Assembly (NCBI RefSeq): GCF_015840915.1
Contig: NZ_CP060398.1
Coordinates: forward strand, 930,001 to 994,000
Direction of reading: 5' to 3'
DNA length: 64,000 nt
From: Synechococcus sp. CBW1002
Lineage (GTDB): Bacteria; Cyanobacteriota; Cyanobacteriia; PCC-6307; Cyanobiaceae
Shown here: in pieces, positions 39,945-49,674 of the stretch
Numbering within the stretch: position 1 is the stretch's first letter
How the letters are laid out: each line of letters begins with the position of its first letter
Program-made: the position numbers and the translations under genes
Notes under the pieces: model-generated
Seen by the model: the letters and a program-made list of their open reading frames with translations, nothing else
What the model was told of the DNA's origin: nothing
The model's database searches: none

Positions 39945-40457
39945 TTAAGGCCTGAAGGGGCTCTCAGAGGTCCGAGCGACATGCGCCAGGGCGTTCTGAA
40001 GACGCAGGCGATTGAACCGCTGCAACCAGATGCAGGGAAGGTTGAACGCGGTAGCGAACAGCAGATTGATCAGGACCCCCCAGGGCGGCATCCAGCCCAG
40101 CGTGGCCAGCCAGAAGGGCCACACGCTCAGGTGCACCAGTTCGGCACGGCGGGTTTCGGCGATCAGGCGCTCCAGCCGAAGCGGATCGCGGCTCACCAGG
40201 CTGGCCTTGCGAACCCCCCCCGGAAACGCGTTGCCCGCATCAGGCAGCCAGCCTTTCCAGTGCCGAATTCCCAGCCGCTTCTCGTACGTTCCAGCCATTT
40301 CCCCCCAGGGGCGGGGCCGGGTCAGAAGATTGTCTTGGCGCAGCAGCGACAGGGGCAGGCGGTGCCCGATCCACCCGATCACCACACTCCACCCCAGCCA
40401 GCCGAGGGCACAGGCCAGGGCCGCCATCAGGGGGCGGGAAAGCTCTGGCCCGGTCAT
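39945..40457 (-). CDS. CrtO-type glycosyl-carotenoid acyltransferase-like membrane protein
   Basis: 170 residues. It resembles the small acyltransferase that finishes staphyloxanthin (glycosyl-4,4'-diaponeurosporenoate acyltransferase). The family block is 'KRLGIRHWKGWLPDAGNAFPGGVRKASLVSRDPLRLERLIAETRRAELVHL', followed by 'INLLFATAFNLPCIWLQRFNRLRLQ'. An N-terminal membrane helix and a second pair of helices enclose it. In cyanobacteria the acceptor is not known; a glycosylated carotenoid or other lipid is possible. Confidence 0.75.
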   Translation of the reverse strand: MTGPELSRPLMAALACALGWLGWSVVIGWIGHRLPLSLLRQDNLLTRPRPWGEMAGTYEKRLGIRHWKGWLPDAGNAFPGGVRKASLVSRDPLRLERLIAETRRAELVHLSVWPFWLATLGWMPPWGVLINLLFATAFNLPCIWLQRFNRLRLQNALAHVARTSESPFRP

Positions 40458-40671
40458 TCACGCGTATCCCAAGTCCAGCTTCAGGATCGCCAGGACGGCC
40501 AGCGTTCGGAAGCGGGTCCACCCCTTGGCGCAGCGCATCGAGAGGAACTCAGTTCGAGGCAGTGGCGCCGCCACCAGCGCTGCCTGCATCAGTCGTAGCA
40601 ACCACTACAGGTAGCGCACTGGATGTTTCCTGGCACCGGGGCTAGCGTGTTCTGAGTCGTGCGTCGCACCC

Positions 40672-41010
40672 ATGACCCAGCTCCACGACCTGCGCCTGCG
40701 CCTTCTCGTACAGCAGGAAAGCGAAAGGATCGCCGCTTCCCAACCCGACGAGCTGGATCTCTCGATCGTGCAGGCTCGCTGCCTCTGCTGGCTGGCGTTA
40801 CTGGCCGAGGCCCATGAAGACCAGGCCACTGATGCCGAGCGCCGCGGTGATGTGGAGCAGGCGATGGGTTGGTTCGCTGATTCAATGCGGCTGCGCGACG
40901 TGATCCACGTGGTGTCGTCGATCGAGATTCCGCTGCCCGGTATGGCCGATCTCGAGATCGACGACGGCCCCCTGGGGGACTGGGGTGCTGGGGAACTGCC
41001 CTCGGCCTGA
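40672..41010 (+). CDS. Conserved hypothetical protein
   Basis: 112 residues, acidic and helical ('DLRLRLLVQQESERIAASQPDELDLSIVQARCLCWLALLAEAHEDQATDAERRGDVEQAMGWFADSMRL'), with an acidic tail. The ATG is followed by consistent codon usage. I do not recognise a family. It precedes another small hypothetical by 76 bases. Confidence 0.6.
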   Translation: MTQLHDLRLRLLVQQESERIAASQPDELDLSIVQARCLCWLALLAEAHEDQATDAERRGDVEQAMGWFADSMRLRDVIHVVSSIEIPLPGMADLEIDDGPLGDWGAGELPSA

Positions 41011-41086
41011 GCCTGCTTCCAGGCTGGACTCGTCCGCTTTGGCGGTGCAGTGCCATGATGGGCGTTGATGAGACCTGGGGAGTGCG

Positions 41087-41551
41087 GTGCCGGACGAGCC
41101 CTGCCAATGCCCTGATTGCCAGCGTTTCTATCGGGAACACGACCGATTGATCCGCGAGAATCCAACCCTGCGCCAGCAGCAGGAGCTGAACTGGGCGGCC
41201 CTGCAGTCGTTCCGCACCCTGGCGGGCCGGGTGCTCGAAGACCTTCAGAAGCAATACGGCGATCTGGAGCCCCCTGTGGCCCCGGCCGTTGAGGCTGGTG
41301 GTGGCACAGCACCAGTGGCCGAAAACGAAGCCATCCAGCAGGCCATGGCTGATCTGGAGAACATCAATGCCCATCTGTTCTCGATTGAGGCCCTCATGGA
41401 GCGCATCTTTGATGTGCGCGTACCTGAGGAGGTGGAGCGCAAGTTCCGCGAACTGGCCGGTGAGCTGGCTCCAGACCCGCTCAATGCCGATCGGCTGCGG
41501 CTGAATCGTTTGCTTCATCAGACCCCCGACCTGCCCGACCACCGGGGCTGA
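41087..41551 (+). CDS. Conserved hypothetical protein with N-terminal CxCxxC motif
   Basis: 154 residues from a GTG. The N-terminus 'DEPCQCPDCQRFYREHDRLIRENP' has a small cysteine cluster that could bind metal. The rest is helical and acidic ('IQQAMADLENINAHLFSIEALMERIFDVRVPEEVERKFRELAGEL'). Convergent with glgP, 29 bases away. Function unknown. Confidence 0.6.
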   Translation: MPDEPCQCPDCQRFYREHDRLIRENPTLRQQQELNWAALQSFRTLAGRVLEDLQKQYGDLEPPVAPAVEAGGGTAPVAENEAIQQAMADLENINAHLFSIEALMERIFDVRVPEEVERKFRELAGELAPDPLNADRLRLNRLLHQTPDLPDHRG

Positions 41552-41580
41552 GCGACAGGATTCTGCTTGGCTCCAGGCGT

Positions 41581-44103
41581 TCAGTCCAGTTCACAGCTGA
41601 TTCTGACTGGAAAAGGCTGCGCTTTCCAGATCTTTTCGGCATATTCATCAACAGAGCGATCCGAAGAGAAATAGCCGCTACGGGCCACATTGAGCAGGGC
41701 CATGCGGTTCCAGCCGCCTGGATCGGACCAAGCCTGGCTCACCGCAGCCTGGGCCTTGAGGTAAGCGTCAAAGTCGGCGAGCACGAAGAAAGGATCGCGA
41801 CCGGTGAGATTCTGCAGCAAGGGGCGGAACAGGTCGGTGTCACCGCTGCTGAAGTGCCCCTGCTCCACGAGACGCAGAACTTCAGGCAGTTCGGCAATGT
41901 CGTTCACCAGCTCCCAGGGGCGGTAGCCACGTTCATGAAGATCGGCCAGGTCCTCGGTGGTCTTGCCGAAAAGGAAGAAGTTTGCAGCCCCAACACGCTC
42001 GCGAATTTCCACATTGGCGCCATCCAAGGTGCCGATCGTCAGGGCACCATTCATGGCGAATTTCATATTGCCAGTACCAGAAGCTTCCTTGCCAGCGGTG
42101 GAGATCTGCTCGGAAAGATCAGCGGCTGGATAGACCTTTTCGCCAAGCTTAACATTGTAATTGGGCAGGAAGATCACCCGCAGACGTCCCTGCATGTCGG
42201 GATCGGCATTCACAGTCTCAGCAATGGCGCTGAGGAAGCGGATGATCAGCTTCGCCATGTAGTAGCCCGGCGCCGCCTTGCCACCGAAGATGACAGTGCG
42301 CGGAGCCTCGCCCCCAGCGGTGCCGTTCTTGATGCGCAGATACAGAGCAATCACCTGCAGAGCATTGAGATGCTGGCGCTTGTACTCATGAATTCGCTTC
42401 ACCTGCACGTCGAACATAGAGGCTGGATCCACCAGCACTCCTGTGTGGCGGTGAATATAATTAGCCAGGTGATGTTTCACCGCCAGCTTGGTTGCACCCC
42501 AGCGCTCCAGGAAGCCGGCGTCGCCCGAAAAGGCCTCGAGCTCCTGAATACGGCTGAAGTCACGGATCCAGCCTTCGCCAATCGCCTCGGTGATCAGACC
42601 CGAGAGCAGGGGATTGGAGAGCGCCACCCAGCGTCGTGGGGTGACGCCATTGGTGACATTGGTGAACTTCTCGGGCCAGAGGGCAGCGAAATCCGGGAAC
42701 AGCTGGGTCTTCACCAGACTGCTGTGCAACTTTGCCACGCCATTGACGTGGTGGGAGGCCACCGTGGCGAGATGGGCCATGCGCACGGCCTTGGGACCAT
42801 CCTCGTCGATGATCGAAACTCGGCGAAGGATTTCATTGTCGCCGGGATAGCGCAGGCGCACCTGCTGAATGAAGCGGCGGTTGATCTCGTAGATCAGTTG
42901 AAGGTGGCGGGGCAGAAGCGAACCAAACAGTTCAATGCCCCATTTCTCCAGGGCCTCCGGCAAGAGGGTGTGGTTGGTATAGGACAACGACTGGCTGGTG
43001 ATGCGCCAGGCCTCTTCCCACTCGAGATGCTTCTCATCCAGCAGCAGGCGCATCAGCTCCGCCACGGCGATGGCGGGATGGGTGTCATTGAGCTGCACGG
43101 CCCAGTGGGAGGGAAACTCCTGGATAGGAATGGCGCGGACCTCAAGGGAGCGCAGCATGTCCTGCAGGGAGCAGCTAACAAAGAAGTGCTGCTGTTTCAA
43201 GCGAAGACGGCGGCCCTCGTCGGTGCCGTCGTTGGGATAGAGCACCTTGGAGAGATTCTCTGAACCGACCTTCTCCTCCACGGCCCCGTAATAGTCGCCG
43301 ATGTTGAAAGCGTAGAAATCGAAGGTCTCAGTGGCTTCGGCGCGCCAGAGACGCAGGCGATCGCAGGTGTTGACGCGATAACCCAGAACGGGAACATCGT
43401 GGGGGACGCCGATCGCGGTTTCCTCGGGCACCCAGCGGACCCGGAGGCAGCCGTTGGTGTCGCGGTAGTTCTCGGTGTGGCCACCGAAACCGACGAAGCA
43501 GGCCTGATCGGGATGGGGAATCTCCCAGGGCCAGCCGCCCTTGAGCCATTTGTCGGTGATTTCGACCTGCCAGCCATCTCGGATGAGCTGGTCGAAGATG
43601 CCGAATTCGTAGCGAATGCCGTAGCCGGTGGCGGGAATCTCCAGGGAGGCGAGCGATTCGAGGAAGCAGGCCGCCAGGCGGCCGAGGCCACCGTTGCCGA
43701 GGCCTGGCTCCTCCTCCACCTCCAGGATGTCTTCGAAGTCGTTGATGCCGAAGCGACGCAGGGCCTCGGCGGCTTCCTCCCGGATGCCGAGCATCAGCAG
43801 GTTGTTGCCGAGCTGGGGGCCCACCAGGAACTCGGCGGAGAGATAGGCCACCACCCGGGCGGGACTGGCGACGATCGCCTCGATGCCGGCCAGGTAGCGG
43901 GTCATCAGCCGGTCGCGCACCGCGTAGCTCAGGGCCATGTAGAGGTCATGGCGGCTGGCCGAGGGGGCGAGCTTGCCGAGCGTGTAGAAGAGGTGCTCGG
44001 TCATGCCGTCGAACACGTCGTCAGCGGTGAGGCCGCTGCGATCGGGATCGGCGTAACAGCCCGGGGTCGGCAGGCGCAGAGTGAGGGGCTGGTGCTCGGT
44101 CAT
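41581..44103 (-). CDS. glgP: Glycogen/alpha-glucan phosphorylase
   Basis: Releases glucose-1-phosphate from glycogen using a pyridoxal-phosphate cofactor. 840 residues from the ATG at 44103. Hallmarks are 'AYLSAEFLVGPQLGNNLLMLGI', 'EEEPGLGNGGLGRLAACFLESLASL', 'FPSHWAVQLNDTHPAIAVAELMRLLLDEK', and the PLP-lysine block 'EASGTGNMKFAMNGALTIGTLDGANVEI'. Length and domain order match the bacterial family. It stands alone between convergent and divergent neighbours. Confidence 0.98.
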   Translation of the reverse strand: MTEHQPLTLRLPTPGCYADPDRSGLTADDVFDGMTEHLFYTLGKLAPSASRHDLYMALSYAVRDRLMTRYLAGIEAIVASPARVVAYLSAEFLVGPQLGNNLLMLGIREEAAEALRRFGINDFEDILEVEEEPGLGNGGLGRLAACFLESLASLEIPATGYGIRYEFGIFDQLIRDGWQVEITDKWLKGGWPWEIPHPDQACFVGFGGHTENYRDTNGCLRVRWVPEETAIGVPHDVPVLGYRVNTCDRLRLWRAEATETFDFYAFNIGDYYGAVEEKVGSENLSKVLYPNDGTDEGRRLRLKQQHFFVSCSLQDMLRSLEVRAIPIQEFPSHWAVQLNDTHPAIAVAELMRLLLDEKHLEWEEAWRITSQSLSYTNHTLLPEALEKWGIELFGSLLPRHLQLIYEINRRFIQQVRLRYPGDNEILRRVSIIDEDGPKAVRMAHLATVASHHVNGVAKLHSSLVKTQLFPDFAALWPEKFTNVTNGVTPRRWVALSNPLLSGLITEAIGEGWIRDFSRIQELEAFSGDAGFLERWGATKLAVKHHLANYIHRHTGVLVDPASMFDVQVKRIHEYKRQHLNALQVIALYLRIKNGTAGGEAPRTVIFGGKAAPGYYMAKLIIRFLSAIAETVNADPDMQGRLRVIFLPNYNVKLGEKVYPAADLSEQISTAGKEASGTGNMKFAMNGALTIGTLDGANVEIRERVGAANFFLFGKTTEDLADLHERGYRPWELVNDIAELPEVLRLVEQGHFSSGDTDLFRPLLQNLTGRDPFFVLADFDAYLKAQAAVSQAWSDPGGWNRMALLNVARSGYFSSDRSVDEYAEKIWKAQPFPVRISCELD

Positions 44104-44284
44104 GGGGGGCTGCCGGGGAAGGACGACCGGGTGGCGGGCATGGCCGAGGTCCACAGGACCTGACACAGGTCAACCGGTTCGACGGTAGCGATGACTGCCA
44201 TAGCCAGCCCTGATGGTCCGGTAGAGATCCGCAAACCCACATCCCTCGGTATTCGACTTAACGTCGCGCCACTTCAGTCCTTCC

Positions 44285-45622
44285 ATGCCTTTCCCACCGC
44301 TGCTGATCGAGATCGGCAACCACCAGATGGAGGTGGCGGAAACCTTGATCGCCGTCGGCCGTTTCCTGGTGATCTTTGTGGCCGCCAGAGCCCTGGCCGA
44401 GCTGATGGTGCGGCTGCAATTGCCCACGATTCTTGGCGAGCTGGTTGCCGGTGTGCTGATCGGTGTGTCGGGTCTGCACCTGATCGTGCCTCCCGAAACC
44501 CACGCGCAGCTGGGAAATTTCGGCGTGAACCTGCTCAGCTCTCTGGCTGAGGTGAGCCCCGAGCAGGTGCGGGAGATCTACGCGGAGACCTTCCCCAATC
44601 TCGCGGCCGTCTCCCAGATCGGTCTCTATGCCCTGCTCTTCCTCACCGGCCTGGAAAGCGAGCTTGATGAACTCGTGGCTGTGGGGATGCAGGCCACCAC
44701 GGTGGCTGTGACCGGCGTTGTGTTGCCTTTCGCCCTCGGCACTGCTGGCCTGCTCTACTTCTTCCATGTCCCGTTGATCCCGGCGGTCTTCGCCGGCGCG
44801 GCCATGACCGCCACCAGCATCGGCATCACCGCCAGTGTGTTCGGCGAACTCAAGTACCTCAAGACCCGCGAGGGGCAGACGGTGATCGGCGCCGCCGTCC
44901 TGGACGACATCCTCGGCATCGTCATCCTGGCGGTGGTGGTGGCCGTGGCCGGTGGCGGCACCCTCTCGATCGGCCCGATCCTCAAGCTTGTGGTGGCCGC
45001 TGGTGTGTTCGTGGCAGCGGCCCTGTTCCTCAGCCGCACCGCTGCTCCGCTGTTCGACTGGGTGCTGGATCAGCTCAAGGCCCCTGGAGAAGTGGTGGTG
45101 GCCTCCTTTGTGGTGCTCTCCCTCTCGTGCTTCGCGGCCCAGGCGATCGGCCTGGAAGCAGCTCTTGGAGCGTTCGCGGCCGGCCTGATCCTGAGCAGCT
45201 CCAAGCACACCCATGCCATCCAGGAAACGGTGAAGCCGCTGGTGGCCCTGTTCGCCACCATCTTCTTTGTGCTGATCGGCACGGGCATGGATCTTTCTGT
45301 GCTCAACCCGATGAATCCTGACAATCGCGAGGGCCTGATCGTGGCAGCTTTCCTGCTCACGGTGGCGATCATTGGCAAGTTGGCCTCCGGCTGGAGCTAC
45401 TTCAGCAAGGAGAAGACCAATCGCCTGGTGGTGGGCATCGGCATGATGCCCCGTGGAGAGGTCGGTCTGATCTTCCTGGGGCTCGGTACTCAGGCCGGTT
45501 TGCTCACTCCCGCCCTCGATGCAGCCATCCTGTTGATGGTGATCGGCACCACCTTCCTGGCTCCGATCCTGCTGCGCTTTGTGCTCGCCGGCAAACCAGA
45601 ACCGGCTGAGCAGCCAGCCTGA
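44285..45622 (+). CDS. CPA2-family Na+/H+ (cation/proton) antiporter
   Basis: 445 residues, about 11-12 transmembrane helices. Family motifs are 'LQLPTILGELVAGVLIG', 'GLYALLFLTGLESELDEL', the ion-binding pair in 'GAAVLDDILGIVILAVVV', and 'GLEAALGAFAAGLILSSS'. It lacks the C-terminal TrkA-N domain found in KefB/KefC. This points to the NapA/NhaS3 type of cyanobacterial antiporter that handles sodium or potassium at the plasma or thylakoid membrane. The exact ion is inferred. Confidence 0.9.
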   Translation: MPFPPLLIEIGNHQMEVAETLIAVGRFLVIFVAARALAELMVRLQLPTILGELVAGVLIGVSGLHLIVPPETHAQLGNFGVNLLSSLAEVSPEQVREIYAETFPNLAAVSQIGLYALLFLTGLESELDELVAVGMQATTVAVTGVVLPFALGTAGLLYFFHVPLIPAVFAGAAMTATSIGITASVFGELKYLKTREGQTVIGAAVLDDILGIVILAVVVAVAGGGTLSIGPILKLVVAAGVFVAAALFLSRTAAPLFDWVLDQLKAPGEVVVASFVVLSLSCFAAQAIGLEAALGAFAAGLILSSSKHTHAIQETVKPLVALFATIFFVLIGTGMDLSVLNPMNPDNREGLIVAAFLLTVAIIGKLASGWSYFSKEKTNRLVVGIGMMPRGEVGLIFLGLGTQAGLLTPALDAAILLMVIGTTFLAPILLRFVLAGKPEPAEQPA

Positions 45623-45655
45623 ATCCCAAGCGAGCAGAAGCTCGGTCCTGGTCCC

Positions 45656-46189
45656 ATGGTTGAGAAGCAGCCGGTCGTGCGGAACTGGGGCCTCAGTTGG
45701 GGCGGCTTGCTCGATAACCGCCGCGGTGAGTGGTGGCTGGTGGCTCAGCTGATCCTGATAGCCGCCCATGCTCTGCCGGCCTGGCCCCCGCTGGCACGTT
45801 TCGGATGGGTCTGGCCCTGGCCTGTGGAACTGCTGGGCTGGGCCCTGTTCGTGCTGGGCCTGGCCCTGGCGGCCCAGGCCTTCTGGTGGCTGGGATCCAG
45901 CCTCAGCCCCCTGCCTGATCCCATCCCCGGCGCCGCCCTGATGATCAGCGGCGCCTACGCCCGCTGCCGCCATCCGATGTATCAGGCCGTGTTGCTCTGT
46001 TCCCTCGGCGTGACCGTGGCCCTGGGCAGCCTGTTACATCTGGCCCTGCTGCTTGGTCTCGTCGCCGTGCTGGGCGGCAAGGCCCGCCGAGAGGAGCGTC
46101 AGCTTCTCGGCATCCATCCGGATTACGCCGCTTACCGCGCCTCGACCGCAGCGATCGTGCCGCATCTGGCCTGGCTGGACTGGCGCTGA
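45656..46189 (+). CDS. Isoprenylcysteine methyltransferase-family membrane protein
   Basis: 177 residues with four to five membrane helices. The C-terminal signature 'GAYARCRHPMYQAVLLCSLGV', then 'ARREERQLLGIHPDYAAYRASTAAIVP', is the SAM-binding part of the ICMT/PEMT family. Bacterial members methylate various small or lipid substrates; the acceptor here is unknown. It is 33 bases after the antiporter gene and may be co-transcribed. Confidence 0.83.
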   Translation: MVEKQPVVRNWGLSWGGLLDNRRGEWWLVAQLILIAAHALPAWPPLARFGWVWPWPVELLGWALFVLGLALAAQAFWWLGSSLSPLPDPIPGAALMISGAYARCRHPMYQAVLLCSLGVTVALGSLLHLALLLGLVAVLGGKARREERQLLGIHPDYAAYRASTAAIVPHLAWLDWR

Positions 46190-46209
46190 TCCCGGCCTTC
46201 GCCCTCAGC

Positions 46210-46563
46210 TCAGGATCTGGGTTCATCGCGACGGCTGGCCAGGGTCCAGAACAGGCCGGCGAGCACGCCCATCAGACCGAGGCTCGTGGCCCAGCTGGGT
46301 CCCAGTGCCCAGCCCAGCCCCAGTTCCGTGAGCAGGCCCACCGCCAGGGCCAGGAGCAGGCTGCTGAGGGCGAGCAGAACCTGTTGCGCCATCTCGCCCA
46401 GGGGACCCTCAGCCAGGGCCTGCTCCAACCGGGCCAGGGGCCGGCTGAGCGGAAGATAGAGGGCCAGGGCCCAGAGGGCGATGCCGGGCAGCAGGCCACC
46501 CCAGTCGAGTCCTGGGCTGAACACCGCGGCGGCGAGGGGGATCGGCGCAAGGAAGGAGTGCAA
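46210..46563 (-). CDS. Small membrane protein of unknown function
   Basis: About 117 residues from a TTG at 46563, with about four hydrophobic segments ('APIPLAAAVFSPGLDWGGLLPGIALWALALYLPL', 'VLLALSSLLLALAVGLLTELGLGWALGPSWATSLGLMGVLAGLFWTLA'). A cytosolic linker 'SRPLARLEQALAEGPLGEMAQQ' lies between the first two and last two. The frame stays open to 46785, but that extension lies under the divergent hydrolase gene and is unlikely to be real. Start uncertain. Confidence 0.55.
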   Translation of the reverse strand: MHSFLAPIPLAAAVFSPGLDWGGLLPGIALWALALYLPLSRPLARLEQALAEGPLGEMAQQVLLALSSLLLALAVGLLTELGLGWALGPSWATSLGLMGVLAGLFWTLASRRDEPRS

Positions 46564-46666
46564 CGGGCAGGCAATCCGGGGAGAGACAGGCAGAGCGTGA
46601 GCCCATCGGTGCTGCCTAGCATCGACCACCCAACGCCTTGCCGTGGTGTTCTCTCCGGCCGAACCC

Positions 46667-47605
46667 ATGCGGTCCTGCCCGCCGCCCTGGTCATTCCGCG
46701 GCCATGCGATCCACTGCCTGCGCCGCTCTCCAGACAGGCCGCTGGGGCCGGCGATCCTGCTGGTGCATGGCTTCGGGGCTTCCACCGATCACTGGCGTCA
46801 CAACATCCCGGTGCTGGCGGAGCACCACGAGGTGCATGCCATCGATCTGCTGGGCTTCGGCCGCAGTGCCAAGCCGGCCGGGCCGGAGTATGGCGGCGCC
46901 CTCTGGTGCGACCAGCTCTGCGCCTACGTGCAGGAGCGCATCGGACGCCCCACCGTGCTGGTGGGCAACTCCCTGGGTGGCTTCGCGGCCCTGGCGGCTG
47001 GGGCGGCCCTGGGGGATCAGGCCGCTGGCGTGGTGCTCCTGAATGCGGCCGGCCCCTTCAGCGACGAGCAGGTTCCGCCCGCCGGCTGGGGGGCGATCGC
47101 CCGCCGCACCATCGGCGGCGCCCTGCTGCGCAGCCCGGTGCTGCAGCGCCTGCTGTTCGAGAATCTGCGTCGACCCTCCACGATCCGCCGCACCCTGCGG
47201 CAGGTGTATGTGGATCGCACCAACGTCGATGAGGAGCTGGTCGAAGCGATCCGGCGCCCGTCGCTCGATCCCGGTGCCTTCGGGGTGTTCCGCACCGTGT
47301 TCGACATCCCCCGCGGTCAGCCGCTGGACGAGCTGTTCGCCCAGCTGGAGGCACCGCTGCTGCTGCTCTGGGGGATCCGCGATCCCTGGATCAACGCCGC
47401 CGGTCGCCGCGCCGCCTTCCAGCGCCACGCGCCGGCGGCCACCAGTGAGGTGGTGCTGGAGGCCGGCCATTGCCCCCACGATGAGGTGCCCGATCAGGTG
47501 AACCGGGCCCTGCTCGCGTGGCTGGCCGCGCTGCCGGCGGCGCAGACTCCGCCTACGGTCGGGATGCCCGCGGATCCCCGGCCGGATGCTGCGCCCGTGC
47601 TCTGA
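46667..47605 (+). CDS. Alpha/beta-fold hydrolase
   Basis: About 312 residues. Oxyanion region '[22 protein letters not shown]', nucleophile elbow '[12 protein letters not shown]' (Ser), acid region '[15 protein letters not shown]' (Asp) and late histidine '[19 protein letters not shown]' are all present. Plant and cyanobacterial enzymes of this type include pheophytinase-like and haloalkane-dehalogenase-like hydrolases; the substrate cannot be set here. A GTG at 46643 is an alternative start. Its stop overlaps the next gene by 20 bases. Confidence 0.88.
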   Translation: MRSCPPPWSFRGHAIHCLRRSPDRPLGPAILLVHGFGASTDHWRHNIPVLAEHHEVHAIDLLGFGRSAKPAGPEYGGALWCDQLCAYVQERIGRPTVLVGNSLGGFAALAAGAALGDQAAGVVLLNAAGPFSDEQVPPAGWGAIARRTIGGALLRSPVLQRLLFENLRRPSTIRRTLRQVYVDRTNVDEELVEAIRRPSLDPGAFGVFRTVFDIPRGQPLDELFAQLEAPLLLLWGIRDPWINAAGRRAAFQRHAPAATSEVVLEAGHCPHDEVPDQVNRALLAWLAALPAAQTPPTVGMPADPRPDAAPVL

Positions 47606-48482
47606 GCCCTATCCCCACTGGCTCCTCACCGACCCGATCAGCGGCGATGCCCTGCGCCTGGTACCCGAACGGGGCGGCCTGCTGACCGGCTGGCTCTGCC
47701 ATGGGCCCTGGGGCGGCCGCGAGATCCTCTACTTCGACGCGGAACGGTTCGCCGATCCCGCCCTGTCGGTGCGGGGAGGGATGCCGGTGCTGTTTCCCAT
47801 CTGCGGCAATCTGGCCGGCAACGAACTGGTGCTGCCCCAGGGGCGCTATCCGCTCTCCCAGCATGGCTTTGCCCGCGATCTGCCCTGGGGCCTCGATCCT
47901 CTGCCGGATGGCTGCGGTGTTCGCCTCACCCTGGAGGATGGACCCAGCACCACCCGAGCCCACTATCCCTTCTCCTTCCGGCTGGCGTTGGAGCTGCGGT
48001 TGCAACCGGGAGCCCTGGCGATCGAGGCCACGGTCTCCCACACGGGTGGGCCCCTGGATCCGCCCATGCCCTTCGCCTTCGGGTTGCACCCCTACCTGGC
48101 GGTGCCGGTCCTTTCGCAGGCGAGCCTCACGGGCCTGCCGCCCTGTTGCCGCGACCAGGCGGCCGGCGCCGAGGCCAGCACCGAGGCCCTGCTCGACCGG
48201 CTGGCGGCCGGGGTGGATCTGTTGGCCCATCCCGCCGGGCCGGTGACGCTCCACCCCGGCGGCGGCGCGCCGGAGGTGCTGCTGGAGACCGAGCCGCCTT
48301 TCGATCTGGCGGTGGTGTGGAGCGATCCGCCGCGAGCGATGGTCTGCCTGGAGCCCTGGACGGCGGAGCGCGGTGCCCTGGAGCCCGGCCATCCGGCCTC
48401 CCAGCGGCGGCTGGAGCTGGAGCCCGGCACCTCCCAGACGCTGCGCTGCCGCTACGTGGTGCAGCCGCCGGCCCGTTCCTAA
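47586..48482 (+). CDS. Aldose-1-epimerase / hexose-6-phosphate mutarotase-like protein
   Basis: 298 residues of the galactose-mutarotase fold. '[39 protein letters not shown]' contains the family's phosphate-recognising arginine block. '[10 protein letters not shown]' holds a catalytic histidine. '[12 protein letters not shown]' holds the second histidine, and '[14 protein letters not shown]' the glutamate. The gene overlaps the upstream hydrolase by 20 bases and the downstream glcE by four bases on the other strand. Confidence 0.88.
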   Translation: MLRPCSEPYPHWLLTDPISGDALRLVPERGGLLTGWLCHGPWGGREILYFDAERFADPALSVRGGMPVLFPICGNLAGNELVLPQGRYPLSQHGFARDLPWGLDPLPDGCGVRLTLEDGPSTTRAHYPFSFRLALELRLQPGALAIEATVSHTGGPLDPPMPFAFGLHPYLAVPVLSQASLTGLPPCCRDQAAGAEASTEALLDRLAAGVDLLAHPAGPVTLHPGGGAPEVLLETEPPFDLAVVWSDPPRAMVCLEPWTAERGALEPGHPASQRRLELEPGTSQTLRCRYVVQPPARS

Positions 48483-49660
48483 GTCAGGGGCCTCACCCCC
48501 GGCAGACGGCCGCGGGCCAGCAGCTGTCTGGGGTCGAACTGGCGCTTCACCGCTTCGATCAGGGGGCGGGAGGGGGCGTCTTCCCAGGCGGCCAGGCCGG
48601 CGCCGGTTGGTTGCAGCAGCACCGTGAGGTAGCCGCCCAGCTCCTTGCAGAGGCGGCGCAGCTCCTCGACCCGATAGGCGGGCAGGCACGCGTCTGGTGC
48701 GGCCCAGGCCAGGCCGAGTCCGCTGCCGGCGCCCAGCACCAGGGGCAGCTGCCGCAGGCAGGGGGCAGCCAGGAGCTGCTCGGCCTGTCCGGGCTTCACA
48801 CCCAGCCGCAGCAGCCAGGCCGGTTCGGCGGTGGTCTGGCCCTGTCCGATCGCCTGCAGGGCCTCGAGCCGTTCGCCATCGAGGGGCTGGCAGTGCAGCG
48901 GGCCGGCCTGCAGGGCCTGCTCGCCCAGGCAGGCGATCTGTTCCTCCAGGGTCTGGGGGCTGACGCTGGCCAGGCTGAGCAGCAGCAGCGGTTGATCCGC
49001 CAGGCCGGCCTGGGCGGCCAGGGGGCCGCTCCACCAGTCGACCCGCTCGGGGGTGAGGCTGGAGCGCAGCAGCCAGCGGCTCAGCCGCCCCAGGGCTGCC
49101 AGATCACCCTGGATCCAGAGCCCGCGGCGCTGGGGCGGCAGGGGCAGGGTGCGCAGGGTGAGTTCGGTGATCAGGCCGAGGGAGCCCCAGCTGCCGCAGA
49201 ACAACCGCATCAGGTCGTAGCCGGCCACGTTCTTCACGACCTTGCCGCCGGCCCTGGCTGCTACCCCATCGGCCCGTAGCAGGCCGATGCCGATCAATTG
49301 GTCGCGGATGCCGAGGTAGCGGTGGCGGAAGCCACCAGCCAGGCCGCGGGCCACCAGGCCCCCGATCGAGCCGGACGAGCCTCGGCCCCAGGGGAAGTCG
49401 ACGGCCAGCCACTGCCGGTGGTGGTTGAGTGCCTCCTGCACCTCCACCAGTGGTGTGCCGGCCTGCACGGTGATGGTGAAATCGCCGGGGTTGTGCTCCA
49501 GCACCCGGTTCAGCCGCCGGCAGCTCAGCACCGTGCTGCCCGGCTCCACCGCTGGCCCCCAGGTCAGCCGGCTGGCCTGGCCCGCCGGCAGCCACGGCAA
49601 GGCCCGCTGATGCAGATCCCGCACCAGATCGGGCAGCTCGTGGGGCTCAGGACTGATCAC
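48479..49660 (-). CDS. glcE: Glycolate dehydrogenase FAD-binding subunit GlcE
   Basis: 393 residues from a GTG. A PCMH-type FAD domain is visible: 'HNPGDFTITVQAGTPLVEVQEALNHHRQWLAVDFPWGRGSSGSIGGLVARGLAGGFRHRYLGIRDQLIGIGLLRADG', then 'GKVVKNVAGYDLMRLFCGSWGSLGLITELTLR'. It forms the glycolate-oxidising complex of cyanobacterial photorespiration with GlcF (at 52113-53459) and GlcD, which is not in this window. It starts only 14 bases from the divergent kinase gene. Confidence 0.9.
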   Translation of the reverse strand: MISPEPHELPDLVRDLHQRALPWLPAGQASRLTWGPAVEPGSTVLSCRRLNRVLEHNPGDFTITVQAGTPLVEVQEALNHHRQWLAVDFPWGRGSSGSIGGLVARGLAGGFRHRYLGIRDQLIGIGLLRADGVAARAGGKVVKNVAGYDLMRLFCGSWGSLGLITELTLRTLPLPPQRRGLWIQGDLAALGRLSRWLLRSSLTPERVDWWSGPLAAQAGLADQPLLLLSLASVSPQTLEEQIACLGEQALQAGPLHCQPLDGERLEALQAIGQGQTTAEPAWLLRLGVKPGQAEQLLAAPCLRQLPLVLGAGSGLGLAWAAPDACLPAYRVEELRRLCKELGGYLTVLLQPTGAGLAAWEDAPSRPLIEAVKRQFDPRQLLARGRLPGVRPLT

Positions 49661-49674
49661 GGCACGATGGTGCC

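Noticed and set aside
44258-45973. 571-codon frame antisense to the antiporter gene
   Set aside because: Histidine- and glutamine-rich composition is what results from reading membrane-protein codons backwards.
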